A DNA stretch of 64,000 bases from Cyclaneusma minus (GCA_037179335.1 JAKZHN010000009.1:558001-622000); one strand, 5' to 3'; shown: positions 33,059 to 45,816, numbered from the stretch's first letter. Numbers and translations: made by a program. The notes: a model not told the origin generated them from the letters alone.

Positions 33059-36000
33059 CTATGACTGACTAGCCAGGTAATTCGCAGCCTAAGAAAAATC
33101 CACCCGTCAGAATCAATTTCATCAACTTCATCCATATCATCGCATCATAAACAATTTCGCCCTTCCCACCCCCTAGGCAGTGTTCGGAGTTGGGCCACGC
33201 CTCTCTCACCCCCTACCCCACCGGGGGTCCCACCGGGGGTTTCGGCAAAACCACCTCAAAAATCAACGCATCAAAGGATTCTTCACACCAGCAACATGAC
33301 TTACCCGTTCCAAATTATAGTCGTACTTCTCCAGCGCCTTCAGCGCCTCCTCCCTCTTATACCCCATCCCCGTCAGATTCTTCAGAATCGGATCGTCATG
33401 CTCGCCCGCATCCGTGAGCGCTCTACCGAGTTGCGGCTTCTCTGCATTTCCAGCACTCTCCTTCCTACCACTTCCACTTTGACCAGCGGTGGCGGAAGTA
33501 GCAGTAGGGCTAGACGGAGCCGCACCGTTCGCGCCACTCGCCTCATCCATGCCCTTCCCAACGGGGTTCTTCGCAGGAGGCGCCGGTCCATCAAGCCCCG
33601 CAAAAATAGCATCCCAGTCATTATTGCTATTAACCTTCGCACTTCCTCCTCCTCCACTCTGACTCCCCTTCGCACTATGCATACTGCTCCCAAAATCCCC
33701 AAAGCCCGAAAACGCACTATCATTCGCCTTATGACTGTGGCTGCTGGCAGTGCCCTTCCTCTCCGGACTATCAAACACAGGATTAAACTCATCGCCAAAC
33801 CCGCCGCCAATAGTCACACTCATATTGCGACCAGCACCAAAGTCATCATCCGGCGCTTCGCCTTCGGCCGCGTCTTCGAGGTCGTCGAAGTCGTCGTCGA
33901 AGCTGTTGTTGTTGTTGGTGCTGGCGAAGGAGACTTTGGCGGGTGGGGCGGGGGCTTGCTGTGCGGATGAGGTGCCGGGGCGTTGGGCGGTGGAGGTGCT
34001 GGGGCCAGCGAAACTGCTACCAGCAGGGAGCGAGCTGCCGAAAGCTTGCTGCTGCTGCTGTTGTTGCACGGTGCTGGGAGCAGGTTCTTCGCGGCTTGGA
34101 AGGAGACCGGAGAATTGGTCGACGTCGGATACTTTCTGTCCCGAAGTCACTGTCTGGTCATAGCTAGGCGGGCTTTTCTGGGCGCTGGGACTCGGGGGTC
34201 CAGCACCGACAGTGGATTCATTTGCTGATTCCTGGCTCACGGTCTGCGGAGCAGACAAAGTATCGCCGGAGCCTTCATTGCCATGCTTCTGCACCTCTGC
34301 ATTGTGACTCGCAGAGCTAGCTTGGCGAGAATGACCAGCTGAGGCGGGAGCGAAGTCATCGTCGAAGCCGTTTCCGCCTTCACTAGCACTGTCGCTCTCG
34401 TCTTCGCGCTCGAGCTCGGAGATGGGTGGGAACTCGCGGCTGAAAGCAGAGGCGTTTGCGGGCTCGAAAGCGCCGCTCTTGCTAGTGCTGCTCTTGCTAG
34501 GACCGCCAAAGCTGGCAAAGGCGGAGTCGAAATCGTCTTTCGAGGATCCTGATGGCTTGACGGCGGCGAAGGGGTCGCTAGGGTCAGTGTTCGTACTGCC
34601 GCCAGTCGGCGTAGCAACAATGTTTGAGTTGGCATCGCCAGGGAAAGCACCAGGGATAGACGTAGTCGGCCCACTAGCCGCCGAACTTCCAGTGATATGA
34701 CGAGCCACGGCTGGGAACTGCGGTGCCTGGTCGGAGGATCCGGTAGGGGTGGCGCCGCTGTAGTTCGTGGGTGTTTCGATGCCGGAAGAGTCTTCGCCGA
34801 AGCGACTGGCTGGGGCTGAGACTTGGCGGGAAGAGGTCATGGATTGCGTGCGTTCGGGGAACGGCAGAAAAATGGAGCTGATCTGGCGGGACTTGGGGGG
34901 TGCTGGGGGTTCGTTGGCCTCGGGGATGGACTCGGAGGGAGCACGGTTTGACATGGAGGATGGAGCACGTTCGCTGCCGCTGTCGACGCTTCGGGTTGGG
35001 AAGGTGACGGATCGAGCAGGCGAAAACTCACGCTGCCTGCTGTCTGGGCGCTGAGAAAGGGTGGCTTCACTAGCGTTGGCCGATGCATTGAAAGAGGGAC
35101 CGAAGACATTATCGAATGAACGATCATTGTGCTGCTGAGGCGCTGGTGACTGTGCGAAAGGCGAGTTGGACATCTCAGAAGTGCTGCCCTGGCGTCTGAA
35201 GAACGGATTCGTGGTACTCATGTTCGACGGTGCAGGGCTGGCGACACCCGATGGGCGCACTTCAGACGCAGCAGACATCGACCTTGCCTGTTCTTCATTA
35301 CCCTTTCGCAACTCCTCAGCCTCAGTCTCCAGCTTGTCTCGCTCAGATTCGCTCGTAGAAAGCTGCTTCTTGTTGATCGCAGCCAGCCCCTTCTGGTGAC
35401 GGGCTTCCGATCTCAATTTCTCGAGCTGTGGCTTCAGCTGTGCAATTTCGGCATTAACAGCTCGCATACGCTCTTTCAAGTTCGCGTTCTCTTGCTGATC
35501 AGCTTGCAAAGCATCCAAAGCTTGACCATGCTGAGTCTTGAGGTCCTCATAAACACCCTCGACCATGGCAAACTCCTGTTCCAACTTCTTCGTCTCATTA
35601 CGGGAAGCTGTAAGACGCTCTTGCAAGCTGCGGACATCTTTGGCTTCATTTTCGTAGAGAGTGCGGAGCTGAGCAAGACGAGCCTCAAATTCACGCTTCT
35701 GCTGCTGAGCTTGGTTGAGCTCATTTTGCGACGTGGATCGTTGATGTTGCACCTCTTGCATTTGCTTGGACAGTGTACCCACTTGGTTGGAAAGATTTGC
35801 CAGCTCAGATGTTTCGTTGGTCAGTTTCTTGCTGACTTCTGGATCGGCATCTCCTAGAAGGTCCTCTTCGATTGCAGGAGGCTGAGGTTGCATGAATCGA
35901 TTTTGCTGCGAAGGACCTGCGCTTCCAGATCCGCCAGTATTATTGTAGCTCAATGACTGGCCAAACGAAGAAGATGGGACGAACGGCTTGAAAGTGTTTG

Positions 36001-37615
36001 TTGATTGCACGGGGGAGTGTTGAGCAGGGGAAGTGGGTGTCATTTGCCTGTTGGATGCAAATGGATCGGCACCAAATCCTGCTGCAGAGCCACCGGTAGA
36101 GGTAGGCACTTGAGGTTTTGCGGCTGTCGGAGATGGTGCTGAAAGAGCGTCCAGACCAAACAGATCATCTGCAGCAGACTTTGGCATCTGAGGGGTGTTA
36201 TCAAAGGTTGGTGCTGTGGGCTGTTGCGGGGGATGAATCTGGTGGCGCATGCTAGGAGGGATCATATTAGGAGGAAGGGTAGTAGGTAGAGAATCTCGGC
36301 CGTCCTTCTTTCCTCTCTGCAGTCTGATCAAATGCATGGCGACCGCAAATTCATCCCTATTCAAGCGACCCTCAGAGTTGATATCGGCAAGGTCCCAAAT
36401 CTGTGCAAGAACATCTTCTGAAAGCTTGGACTCGCTGAAGAATGGAACCGCTTCGTCGCCCGTGATAAATCCCTTGTTTGCCCTGTCGAGCCCAGCATAG
36501 ATACTGTCGAATTTCTCCTTGTCGGCAGGGCTTATTGCCCAGTCTCCTGTACTCTGGGGGTTCATCATTTGAGCCTGTTGGGCTGGAGCAGGAGGTCCAT
36601 AAGCAGATCGACTCAGCGGACTGCTTGTTCTCGGAGTACCACTCATTTGCCTTGGGATGGCCGACATGAGAGGAGGTCCCATGCCGGGTCCAAGGCCGGC
36701 TCCTGACATCTGTCGGAGTGGTGTCCTGCGAGCTGCAGCCTCGTAAAGCCCAGCTGGTAGTATGCTAGGTAAACCACGCAGAGCTCCAGTCTTGAACGAT
36801 GCGAGAAGATGCATGGCAATAATAAACTCCGTAACCACAAGTGCACCACGCTGCTCTGTATCTGCCAAGTTCCATATCCTGCCCAGGATCTCATTAGGCA
36901 ATCCGGCTCGCTCGAAAATCTGCTTGGCCTGCTCTCCTGGAAGAACACCGTTCTGTGCGCCGGACTTCTCGAAAAGCAAGGCATATTGGTTGACCTTGTC
37001 GGGCGTCAAAGGGGGAACTCGAATGGGACCAGAACCGCTGGCTTGTGGTTGTAAAGCGCTAGGAGGGGGTCCTGGAGGAGGTTGAATGTCTGCAGGGCCG
37101 GGTACAGGGGGGCCGCTGAACTTGGGCAAGGGTCCTGGCTGAAAGGCAAGCTCGGGAGTTGGATCTCTGCCAGCTTGAGCATGTCCAATCAACCTAAGCA
37201 CCACTCCAAAGCCAGCTGGTGTCAGGAGTCCTCGGTTTTCCTTATCGGCGATCTGCCAGATCTGTTTGCGAATAGTTGTCAGCCCGGAACGATGGCTGAG
37301 AGACAGCTAGAAGTGAAGCCATTCTGGTCCACGGTGCAACGTACCTCGCCCAAGACACGGGGCTCCAATCTTGTTCTCTCAAAGAATTTGACCGCGTTCT
37401 CGCCGGTAATGACGCCGATGCTGTCGGTATCGGCCTGGCGGAAGAGGGTGCCGAAGACTCTCTTCTCTTCTGGGGTTAGGTTGAGGTCCGCGGCGGCTGG
37501 GAGAGTGTTAGTAACGGTGTCCTTCCAACAAGCTCACATGCATCGCAAGTCGCAGTAGATGCACGATTCGGTCAAACAGAAAATCCTCACCTCCGCCATT
37601 CATAGAGTCGGCCAT
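33059..37615 (-). CDS. EDE1: EH-domain/UBA endocytic scaffold, Ede1/Eps15 type, 4 exons
   Basis: Predicted 1387 residues (yeast Ede1: 1381). Exons: 37615-37591, 37496-37345, 37261-33305 and 33088-33059. The last 30-nt exon completes the UBA domain as AANYLASQS after a 216-nt intron (GTAAGT..CTTAG). Three EH domains lie near residues 10-100, 144-230 and 302-375; the first is split by an intron at LGE/IWQIADKENRG. A long Gln/Glu-rich coiled coil covers about 540-730. A Ser/Pro-rich region with NPF (TTNPFFRR) follows, and the UBA is at the C-terminus (LTGMGYKREEALKALEKYDYNLER). Ede1-type proteins organise early clathrin-coated pits at the plasma membrane, binding NPF cargo adaptors and ubiquitin. 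The product is cytosolic or peripheral; there is no signal peptide. Confidence 0.95.
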
Positions 37616-38774
37616 GGTTGCGTATGCGCTTGTGAGCTCCAGGGCGACAGGACTTGGTGGTCTCGCTGGGTGTCAAGCTCCGCTCCCTGAGTAGCCAACA
37701 GCTGTCGGTAATGTCGGGGGGGTCGTATCTCGCTCGGTTGTGATTGGATGAGGGTTGTCGCGCAGGTGATGGGTGCGCAGGGTTCTCGAAGACAACCGAT
37801 GGGATGGGGGAGGGGGAGAGCGGGTTCCTTTGCGAGTATGTTGGTTTGGGGGCAGTGATGTTACGATGGTCAGTCAAGCAGGAGAGATGCCAATGGAGCT
37901 CCAGTCGGGATCTCGGCAAAACGACGGGAACTGCGGGCACCAAGCACTTAACAAGATCGCAGAACACAGCATAAATTATGAACTAATTTTTGATTACAAG
38001 CTCTCAAGCAACCACACTATATGAAATCCATGCTGCTAGTCGAAATATACCTTTGTACTGCTCCATGTGCTATCCCAAGCTTAATACAGCTGCCTAAAAA
38101 GGCTGTGCACATACGGGCCCGTGCACCATTAGCGTGTGCTGTATTCATCCAACGTCAACCCCCATGGCTGTCCACTTTCCATCACCATACAACATTGAAC
38201 ATAACAGAAGCACTCAAGTTCGCAGTCTCACGGTTCAGCAAACAATTTCTACTTATTTGTCGCTTCCCGCTTACTCCAACTTGCGAATTGAGGAGTCTCA
38301 GTCTGCAACTTACAATAATTACTTGAAAGATATCCAATTACTTGGAACATCCAGAATTACCTGAGAAGGGGAAAGTATCCCGATTGCGTATAGCTTGTCT
38401 TGGATTTCAAAACTCCAGTCGGGATTTAGCTCGCTCCTTATTTTATTACTTGGTGAACGGTGACCAAAAAAAGTAGCTGTCTATTTCATTTGCACTCCTT
38501 CCAAGTTCCAACTTCGAACCCCTGCCTTCATCCGTCCACACGGTTTGTTTGTCGTACAACAACCACACCATCCCTGGCACCCCACATCACCCTACTTGAA
38601 GCTGTTGCCTTGCAACTGTTAGTTGGAATCTGTCTACGAAGCTTAATACCACTACAAGCGTCTTTCTCTCTCCTATAAGATAGCCAGCTTTCCGTCGTCA
38701 ACAACCACCTACTCTTCCATTCTTCGTCCCAGTCTGCCGAGCTGCCCCGTTTACCATAATTACTCGTCTCCCAG
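37616..38774. other. Divergent intergenic region with a 19-bp phased element
   Basis: Upstream DNA of EDE1 (-) and of the broken kinase-like gene (+). It contains the three-copy 19-bp repeat listed separately; otherwise I see nothing specific. Confidence 0.4.
38317..38370. repeat. Second-family 19-bp phased repeat, 3 copies
   Basis: AATTACTTG at 38317 and 38336 and AATTACCTG at 38355, exactly 19 bp apart, each followed by a GAA..ATCC-like tail. The repeat matches the six-copy repeat at 39998-40111. Confidence 0.65.
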
Positions 38775-39695
38775 ATGTCTACCGAACCCCTTCCAGTCAG
38801 AGAATCGATCCGCGAGGTCTCCTCCAATTCCTGGCTCATTGGTCACCGCCTCCTGCTCTCTCTCCGCCCACATCCTCCTCCGTCTGGCCCCAGCTGGGGT
38901 GACGGTTCCGGCTCATTCTACTCTCTTTCCTCTGCCCCTTCCCCACCACCCGCCTCTCATCCACTGCCGGAATCAAGCCACATCACCAAAGTCTACGACG
39001 CCGGCAACGCTTCTGCAGTCTGGAAAGTCGGCTCCGCATTCATTAAGGTCAAAATCCCGAAGCCGCATGCAACACGCGAACACGTCACATTGGAACATCT
39101 CCACAAGAAACAATCTCTGAGCTTTGCGATCCCCGACGTCCACTATCACGATGAATTCGATGGTCGATACTACATCATCCTCAGCGCAATACCCGGCCAG
39201 ACTCTTAGCGAGGCGTGGCCGAGCATGGACGAGACGACAAAGCATAGCTACGTGATGCGAATTGTCGAAATCTGAAAAGAGCTAGCGGCATGGCAGAATC
39301 CCGAAATCAGCGGTGTAGACGGCGGATACCTCTCCGACCTGTATCACTCGCGGCCATTTCCCCAACTTGAGTCCGCAAAGTCTGAAGAGCAACTGTATGG
39401 AGCTGGGAATGGATTGCTCCACTTTGGTATTTTTTTACTGCGACTTGGGGCCTGGGAATATCATTGTGGGAGCTGGGGGCGCGTTGGCGGGCATCCTGGA
39501 TTGGGAAACGGCCGGCTTTGTGCCCCGAGAATGGATCAGAACCAAGTTCCGCGTTTCGAGCGGGCTGAATCTGCCGGGGAAGGAGGTGGACGAGCAAGTG
39601 GATTGGAGAAGGCGGGTACACAGAGACAATTGGGGGAAGAGGGGTTCCCGGAGATCGCGAAGAGATGGGAGGAATGGTGGAGGAACGCGGGATGA
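38775..39695 (+). pseudogene. Broken aminoglycoside-phosphotransferase-like (APH) kinase gene
   Basis: The first frame starts MSTEPLPVRESIREVSS and has the N-lobe Lys strand (SAFIKVKIP). It reaches an in-frame TGA at 39273, where EI is followed by stop and then KELAAWQNPE in the same frame. Further on, CDLGPGNIIVG (catalytic loop, with the usual preceding His replaced by Tyr) and GILDWETAGFVPREW (metal-binding DWE) lie in a different frame. The last block (QRQLGEEGFPEI.KRWEEWW) is in another frame again. One stop and at least two frameshifts make it a decayed gene. Fungal APH-like proteins are a large family of small-molecule kinases with mostly unknown substrates. Confidence 0.8.
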
Positions 39696-41023
39696 GTCCT
39701 GTTGATGACACTTCTTCCTAACACGTCTACACTTCTGAGGAAAATCTGGAAAGCAAGGGCGAGAGACGCCTTGATCTGACCCGGGCTGACGAACATGAAT
39801 ATGGCAGCGCAGATAGGGCTGCCAGTAGAGGTACTCACCTACTGTCTATCTAGGGTATATCTGTAAGTCACCCGAGTAGAGGGATACCCCAAGAAATGAA
39901 AGAAGGGCAGAGACCCTGCTGGTAAACAGCTACAGTGGCTCGTTATGCAGTGAATTCCTGACAAACTCTGACACCCACGGGCTTTTCAACTATATATAAT
40001 CCAAATCATTCAAAGAAATCCAAGTTACTCGAGGAAATTCAGGTAATCCAGAGAAATCAAAGTAACTCGAAGAAATCCAAATAACTGGGAATAATTCAAA
40101 TAAGTATCTAGCCAAGTAATCAAGAGGAATCATCGCAATAAGAAATCGTTACGGAAGTCCGAAAATACAAACTCAGGTACCAGCCTCCATCGCACAACGA
40201 GACCCGGAGGAGAAAACCCTGGATACTTTTCAGCTATTGTTCCACTCAAAACCATATTCGCTTTTTCCCCCTTCAATCCTACTGTAAGATAGAGTTATTA
40301 TGCTCTGGGATGGAGGGAAGCTTTGGGTCCCTTTAGACATGACTTGTTGCAGGGTATTGGTCAGGCTATGAAACCGGGGAACATTCCATCACCCAAACCT
40401 CGAACAGCGGGAACTCGAGTCTGGGAGCCATAGAGTATGGGTATCTCAAGGGCAGGGAATGTATCCCTAAAAGTCTAAAAACCACGCGTCAACAGCCACA
40501 GGTCCAGGCCAGCAATCTAATTCTGGACCTGTCACCACAGTCTTCATCCAGTCTCTGAATCCCACGTCCTACAAGCACCGCACCGCATTGCAGCACGCAC
40601 AAGTCCGTACCTAGCTACCACAGCATACCAATATGTCACCATCATCCATCGTCCAAGCACAGCACAGGTATTCACAATCTACTCGCACAAGCTTCACGAT
40701 CTCACATTCAAAACACAGCATCATTGAGTAGTAGTATCTTGGAATTGAGCTACTTAATAAACCCTCAATTACAAAGACTAAGTTTGTCATGCGAATTTTG
40801 CATTTTTCGTGTTGATCGAAGCATCAATAGTGCCCTAACTAACCACCACGCTTTGAAAGAAACAAACTACCTTGCGGTCCTGGGAAACCGCCCAAGACTC
40901 CACAGCTCCAGACAACTCCATAGCTTTTTGGAACCATGATGAGTTTCGAAAAAGAGTCTGTCGTAAGGGCGTATGAGTCTTGATGCGGACTAGAGAAGAG
41001 CTTTCAAGCGAGAGAGTTCAGCC
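39696..41023. other. Intergenic region between the broken kinase-like gene and alpha-tubulin
   Basis: Contains the 19-bp repeat at 39998 and otherwise no supported gene. The right end should be the tubulin 3' untranslated region. Confidence 0.4.
39998..40111. repeat. Second-family 19-bp phased repeat, 6 copies next to a TATATATA
   Basis: Six consecutive 19-bp units start at 39998, 40017, 40036, 40055, 40074 and 40093. All begin AAT(C/T), mostly AATCC or AATTC; the clearest is AATCCAAGTTACTCGAGGA. The units differ from each other but keep exact length. TATATATA lies immediately left (39991-39998). The same motif with the same 19-bp period occurs 1.65 kb away at 38317. Confidence 0.75.
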
Positions 41024-42806
41024 TTAGTACTCAGCCTCAACACCCTCATCAGCCTCGAGAGAGTCGGTGGCGACCTCCTCGTAGTCACGCTCCAAAGCAG
41101 CCAAATCCTCGCGAGCCTCAGAGAACTCGCCCTCCTCCATACCCTCACCGACGTACCAGTGAACGAAGGCACGCTTGGAGTACATGAGGTCGAACTTGTG
41201 CGACAGAGCGGACCAAGCCTCGGCGATGGCGGTGGTGTTGGACAACATGCAGACGGCGCGGTTGACCTTGGCGAGATCGCCGTTGGGGACCATCTGAGGA
41301 GGCTGGTAGCAGATGCCGAGCTTGAAACCAGTGGGGCACCAGTCGACGAACTGGATGGTGCGCTTGGTCTTGAGGGTAGCGACAGCGCTGTGGGCGTCCT
41401 TGGGAACGACGTCTCCGCGGTACAGAAGGCAGGTGGCCATGTACTTGCCATTACGCGGGTCGCACTTCACCATCTGGTTGTGAGGCTCAAAGCAAGACAT
41501 CGAGATCTCCTGGACGGAGTTGGCCTCGTGGGAAGCCTTGGCGGCCGAGACGACAGGGGCGTACGCAACCAAGGGGAAGTGGATGCGGGGGTAGGGAACC
41601 AGGTTGGTCTGGAACTCGTTCAAGTCGACGTTCAGGGATCCATCAAAGCGGAGGGAGGCAGTGATGGAAGAGACGACTGTTCACATAAATGTTAGCAATG
41701 ACCAAATTCAAGAGTGGGTCCGGAGGATTGACTCCAGGAAATTGATTCCACATACCCTGGGCGATGAGACGGTTAAGGTTCTCGTAGTTGGGACGCTCCA
41801 AGCCCAAGTTCCTTCGGCAGATGTCGTAGATGGCCTCATTGTCAACCATGAAAGAGCAGTCGGAGTGCTCAAGCGTGGTGTGAGTCGTAAGGATGGAGTT
41901 GTAGGGCTCGACGACAGAGGTGGCAGTCTGAGGAGCGGGGTAGACACAGAACTCCAACTTGCACTTCTTGCCGTAGTCGACGGACAGACGCTCCATGATG
42001 AGAGCACCGAAACCTGAACCGGTTCCACCACCGAAGGAGTGGAACACAAGGAAACCCTGGAGACCAGAGCAGGCATCGGCGACGCGGCGGACCTTGTCCA
42101 GGACCTGGTCGATCAACTCCTTGCCGACAGTGTAGTGACCGCGGGCGTAGTTGTTGGAGGCATCTTCCTTGCCCGAGATCATCTGTTCAGGGTGGAACAG
42201 GCTGCGGTAGGTGCCGGTACGGACTTCGTCGATGACATTGGGCTCCAAGTCACAGTAGATGGTACGGGGAACATATTTGCCTTGTCCTATGAGGCGCAGA
42301 ATGGTTAGCACTGAAGATTTGGGCGCATCATCAGCGACAGAAGCTTACCGGTCTCGGAGAAGAAGGTGCTGAATCCCTCATCAGGCTCAGCAGCCTTGCG
42401 CTCCTCGGTCAAGTAGCCATCGGGCTAGAAGCAAAGTGTTAGCGGTATTCAAGGTGAGGTCGGTCGACATGCTCGAGCTGCTCGGCCGAAGTCGTCACAG
42501 TCGGCGCAGTGGGCACAGTGGTCGGCGGGCGGAACAGCCATACCTGGATACCGTGCTCGAGGCAGTACAGCTGTGAGGGCAATGTTAGCTCGTGGCACAC
42601 GACAGCAGCGCAGAGTTCGGATTGCACATACCTCCCAGCACGAGTTGGCAATCTGGCAACCAGCCTGGCCGACTGTTCATGGCAGACGTTAGCATGAGCT
42701 CCCAGGGTCGCAGCTCTACCCGCGCAGTCGCAGCGGTGAAGAGCTGCCAGGAGGAGCGCGTCCAGATCCCGGGCGACTCACCGTTGACAGAAATAACTTC
42801 ACGCAT
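41024..42806 (-). CDS. tubA: Alpha-tubulin, 6 exons
   Basis: Predicted 450 residues, the canonical length. Exons: 42806-42782, 42672-42632, 42570-42544 (27 nt), 42424-42349, 42286-41756 and 41676-41024; introns 61-119 nt. The N-terminus is MREVISVNVGQAGCQIANSCWE. The tubulin signature GGGTGSG lies in exon 5, and the acidic tail ends EADEGVEAEY. It pairs with beta-tubulin to form microtubules. As usual in ascomycetes, the 5' third is broken into very short exons. The exon 5 donor position was fixed from the reading frame. Confidence 0.97.
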
Positions 42807-43308
42807 GATTGCTACTTCGTGTAGTTGTAGTGTTGCAGGAAAGATTGATTGGAGGTGCGAGCGGAGAATGCGCAGCTCGGAGTTGAGCAGATGTGGGTGG
42901 TCGCGGGCGGGAGAGGTGTCGAGGATGGAGGAAGAGGTGACAGGAGATGTTGTTCGGTTAGTGTCGACGGCCACTTAAAATTGACCGAACCGCTGGGTGC
43001 GTTGTTTATCTGGTCGCTGCCCAATCAGGGCAAGCGCGGGAGCTCGGCGGGGTGGCAGGCGCGAGTCGGCACGCTTCCGCTTGGGCAAGTGGCTCCGCTT
43101 AGAAACCCAGCAGGCCCGAGCTTCATGCCACGTGACGCCAAAGGAGAACGACAACATCAGGGACAGAGCCCGCGCAGAGTCCTGCGATTGCGGAAATTTT
43201 GATTGGAGTCTGAAACAAATTCATTCAGAGGCATCATGAACACTACACATCTGTGGGGAAAGCATTTGATTTGATCTGTCGGCCGTACATCAGCCCACAA
43301 CAGCTGCC
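42807..43308. promoter_or_regulatory. Divergent promoter region of alpha-tubulin and the ER protein gene
   Basis: About 500 bp between two divergent starts. I see no TATA box. The palindrome CCACGTGAC lies near 43129. Confidence 0.5.
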
Positions 43309-44189
43309 ATGAAGCTCCCTCTCCAAGCTCCTTTCTGCACGGCTCTGGCCCTGTGGACATCAATTGTCTCAGCAAACACCGAGAAAACCATATTCATTGC
43401 CCCAGAGCCTCTGGAAGCCCCCTCGCCCCGTCCAACGTTAGAAGACCTTGCCCTTCATGAGTTGACTCCGGCCCGTCCTTCCCTAAGCACCGTCCTTCCA
43501 GCCGTATTCCCCAACGAAACCTCCCCCAAAGGTGTGGAATCATGGTTCCTCCTCCGCAACCTTCGTGAAGGGCAGAGATATGAAGTGCGGATATGTTGGG
43601 CGGCGACTGTATGTATCATTTCTCGACATTCCCTTCACCTCCTTAATCAAATTGCAAGCAGGCAGATTCCTTGGCATGGAAAAGGGCGTACTTCAGCACT
43701 TCGTCCCAGTCAATCCGCAAAACATACCTTTAGAATCACTGACTGACACTTTCGCAGCAACCGACCGATTTCTGGCTCCAAACCCACGAACTCCCAACCG
43801 TCTTCTCCACGCCCGAATTGATCCAATCCCTCGCAGCATACTCCGAGTCCCGTCAATTCTGCCCAGCAGAAGAAGACATCCGACCCAGCATCGCCGAAAT
43901 CAGTTTCGAGAACCAGAATCCCAAAATCCCGTCTATCCTCTTCCTACAAATCCACGCAGCAGCTGCCTACTATACCACCAACCAGACACTAATGCAGAAC
44001 CCGCCGCCAGTGCTTGTCGATATTATCCTGGATCCGTATGTCTTGAACGTCTTTCCCAGATCGCTTGTTCCGACGGCCGGCTATTTGGTTCTGGTGGCTG
44101 TTGCGAGCTGGTATATCTCGAAATTCTTGTCGGGCTGGCTGCATGGATTGCGAGGAGAGGATGGGTTGCAAGGAAAGAAAGACGAATGA
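43309..44189 (+). CDS. Type I membrane protein, probably ER, unknown function
   Basis: Predicted 243 residues from two exons (43309-43608 and 43758-44189; intron 149 nt, GTATGT..CGCAG). N-terminal signal peptide (MKLPLQAPFCTALALWTSIVSA). The lumenal part contains ESWFLLRNLREGQRYEVRICWAAT spliced to QPTDFWLQTHELPT. A single C-terminal membrane segment at about 203-225 (LVPTAGYLVLVAVASWYIS) precedes a short, charged cytosolic tail. It looks like a conserved fungal protein, but I cannot name the family with confidence; a GPI or glycosylation accessory role is possible and not shown. Confidence 0.75.
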
Positions 44190-44370
44190 AAGAGCTATGA
44201 GTCAAAATCGGTGAGCATTCACTAGAAACTATACAGGGAAAAGGCACAGTAGCATATGGCTTGCCCTTTTCCCTTCTACAGAATAATGAAGCAGTACGAA
44301 GTTCACTTGTGCACAAGGCCGTGCCTAAGTTAACTTACAGTCACGTTGCATGTCCGAGACCGCTTACAGG

Positions 44371-44785
44371 TATAAAACAAGGGTTCTGTAGGTTCTCGCT
44401 TTTCTTCTTCAGATTCATTACATGGTCTGGCCCGCGAGCATGGCGACCTTGCGATCAGAGTTGGCTAACACTGCTTTCCAAGGCTTGAGGTCCAACCGCT
44501 GAGCCCAGCCCAAGCATCCCAAGCGGTATAGCACAGCTGCCTCCCAGCCATCTCTTGGACCATGTCTCTCGGAGCTGAAGGTCAGTGGTGAGATGAGCAT
44601 CCGATAGCAGCTATCATGGTCGGCGGTAGCTATCTTGGTCGACAGCAGACGAAAGAAGTTCTTTACACAATCGAAGAGTCGACGACCTAGGTGAGCTGCG
44701 ATTTGGTCCAAGCTAAGAAATCGATACTTCTCATGTCCATTTCAGTGGTTGATCATGCACTTCAGCATCGAAGTGGTGTTTTATA
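44371..44785. promoter_or_regulatory. Block B unit 1
   Basis: Rightward TATA 44371; nonamers CGATAGCAG 44602, CGGCGGTAG 44621 and CGACAGCAG 44640 (19 and 19 bp); leftward TATA 44779. Confidence 0.7.
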
Positions 44786-44898
44786 GAACGTCCCAGCGGC
44801 ATGAACATTCTCTCTCCTTGTGAAGAAGGCCGTGGGCAAGGCAACCTACGGTCACATGCCAGATTCCCTTGTGTCTCCTGCCTGAGACGGCTGACAGC

Positions 44899-45330
44899 TA
44901 TAAATAGGGCCTGAGTCCACCAGCAGACTTTTCTTTTTCAGATTCACAAAGTCCTCCAACGTCGTTGAATGGCAGCGAATGTACAGAGACCTGGAGACCA
45001 GAGTTGGTGACACACAAGTCGTCAAGCCTTATCTAACCTCTGAGCTCAGATACCAAGTGGTATAGGACGACTGCCTTCCAGCGATCTTTGGGACAGGTAT
45101 TTTGAGCCCAAGATACAACGGCAGGATGTGAGGGTGACAGCAGCTGTCGTAGTCGACGGCAGAAGAATGTCGTTCTCCACACCATCGAAGAGTCGGTGGG
45201 AGAGATGGACTAGACTTTGGTCCCAGGTAGGGACTCGTCATTTACTTTCTTTCTATCTCAGCTTCTCAGTTGCGCTTGTGTCAAGATAGTTTGGTGGTTT
45301 ATCATGCTCAAGCACAGCAGTTCCTTTTAA
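44899..45330. promoter_or_regulatory. Block B unit 2
   Basis: Rightward TATAAATA 44899; CAACGGCAG 45116, TGACAGCAG 45135 and CGACGGCAG 45154 (19 and 19 bp); leftward box degenerate (TTTTAAA, 45325). Confidence 0.7.
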
Positions 45331-45429
45331 AGCACAGTCGACTCATCTCCATTCACCTCTAGTCGCCGGCGAGGCAACTCACAGTCACGTGTCCGATGCT
45401 GCTATGCTGCGCTTGAGACAGGCTACAGC

Positions 45430-45816
45430 TATAAAAAGGAGGGAGTTCCCTCGAAATTCTTGTTCTTCAGATTTCAGTATGATGCGACTCGCCCTACACT
45501 AGCCATCGAGACTTGAACCTGTATGTTTAAGCCCGATATGCCAAGTGGTATGGCTTTACTGCTTTTCGGAGACTCATGAGTTAAGCATTCTAGGACTCGA
45601 GTATAACGGTAGGAGGGGAGTGCGACAGCAGCTATTACCACATCCGAGAGCAGATCAGTGACGCCCTTTACAGTTTTACTCCGTCAAAGAGAAAATGGGA
45701 GAGATGGACTGCGATTTGATCCAAAATAAGGAATCAATACTTTCCATCCATGTGCTTCTCCCAGAATAGTTCTAGTGGTTGACCATACAATCCAAGCACA
45801 GAAGCCCTGTTTTATA
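45430..45816. promoter_or_regulatory. Block B unit 3
   Basis: Rightward TATA 45430 with CACGTG 45386 upstream; TAACGGTAG 45604 and CGACAGCAG 45623 (19 bp); leftward TATA 45810. Confidence 0.7.

Noticed and set aside
33296..33970. 224-residue plus-strand frame over the 3' part of EDE1
   Set aside because: Antisense to a confident coding exon.
41159..41695. 178-residue plus-strand frame over alpha-tubulin
   Set aside because: Antisense shadow; the tubulin frame is unambiguous.
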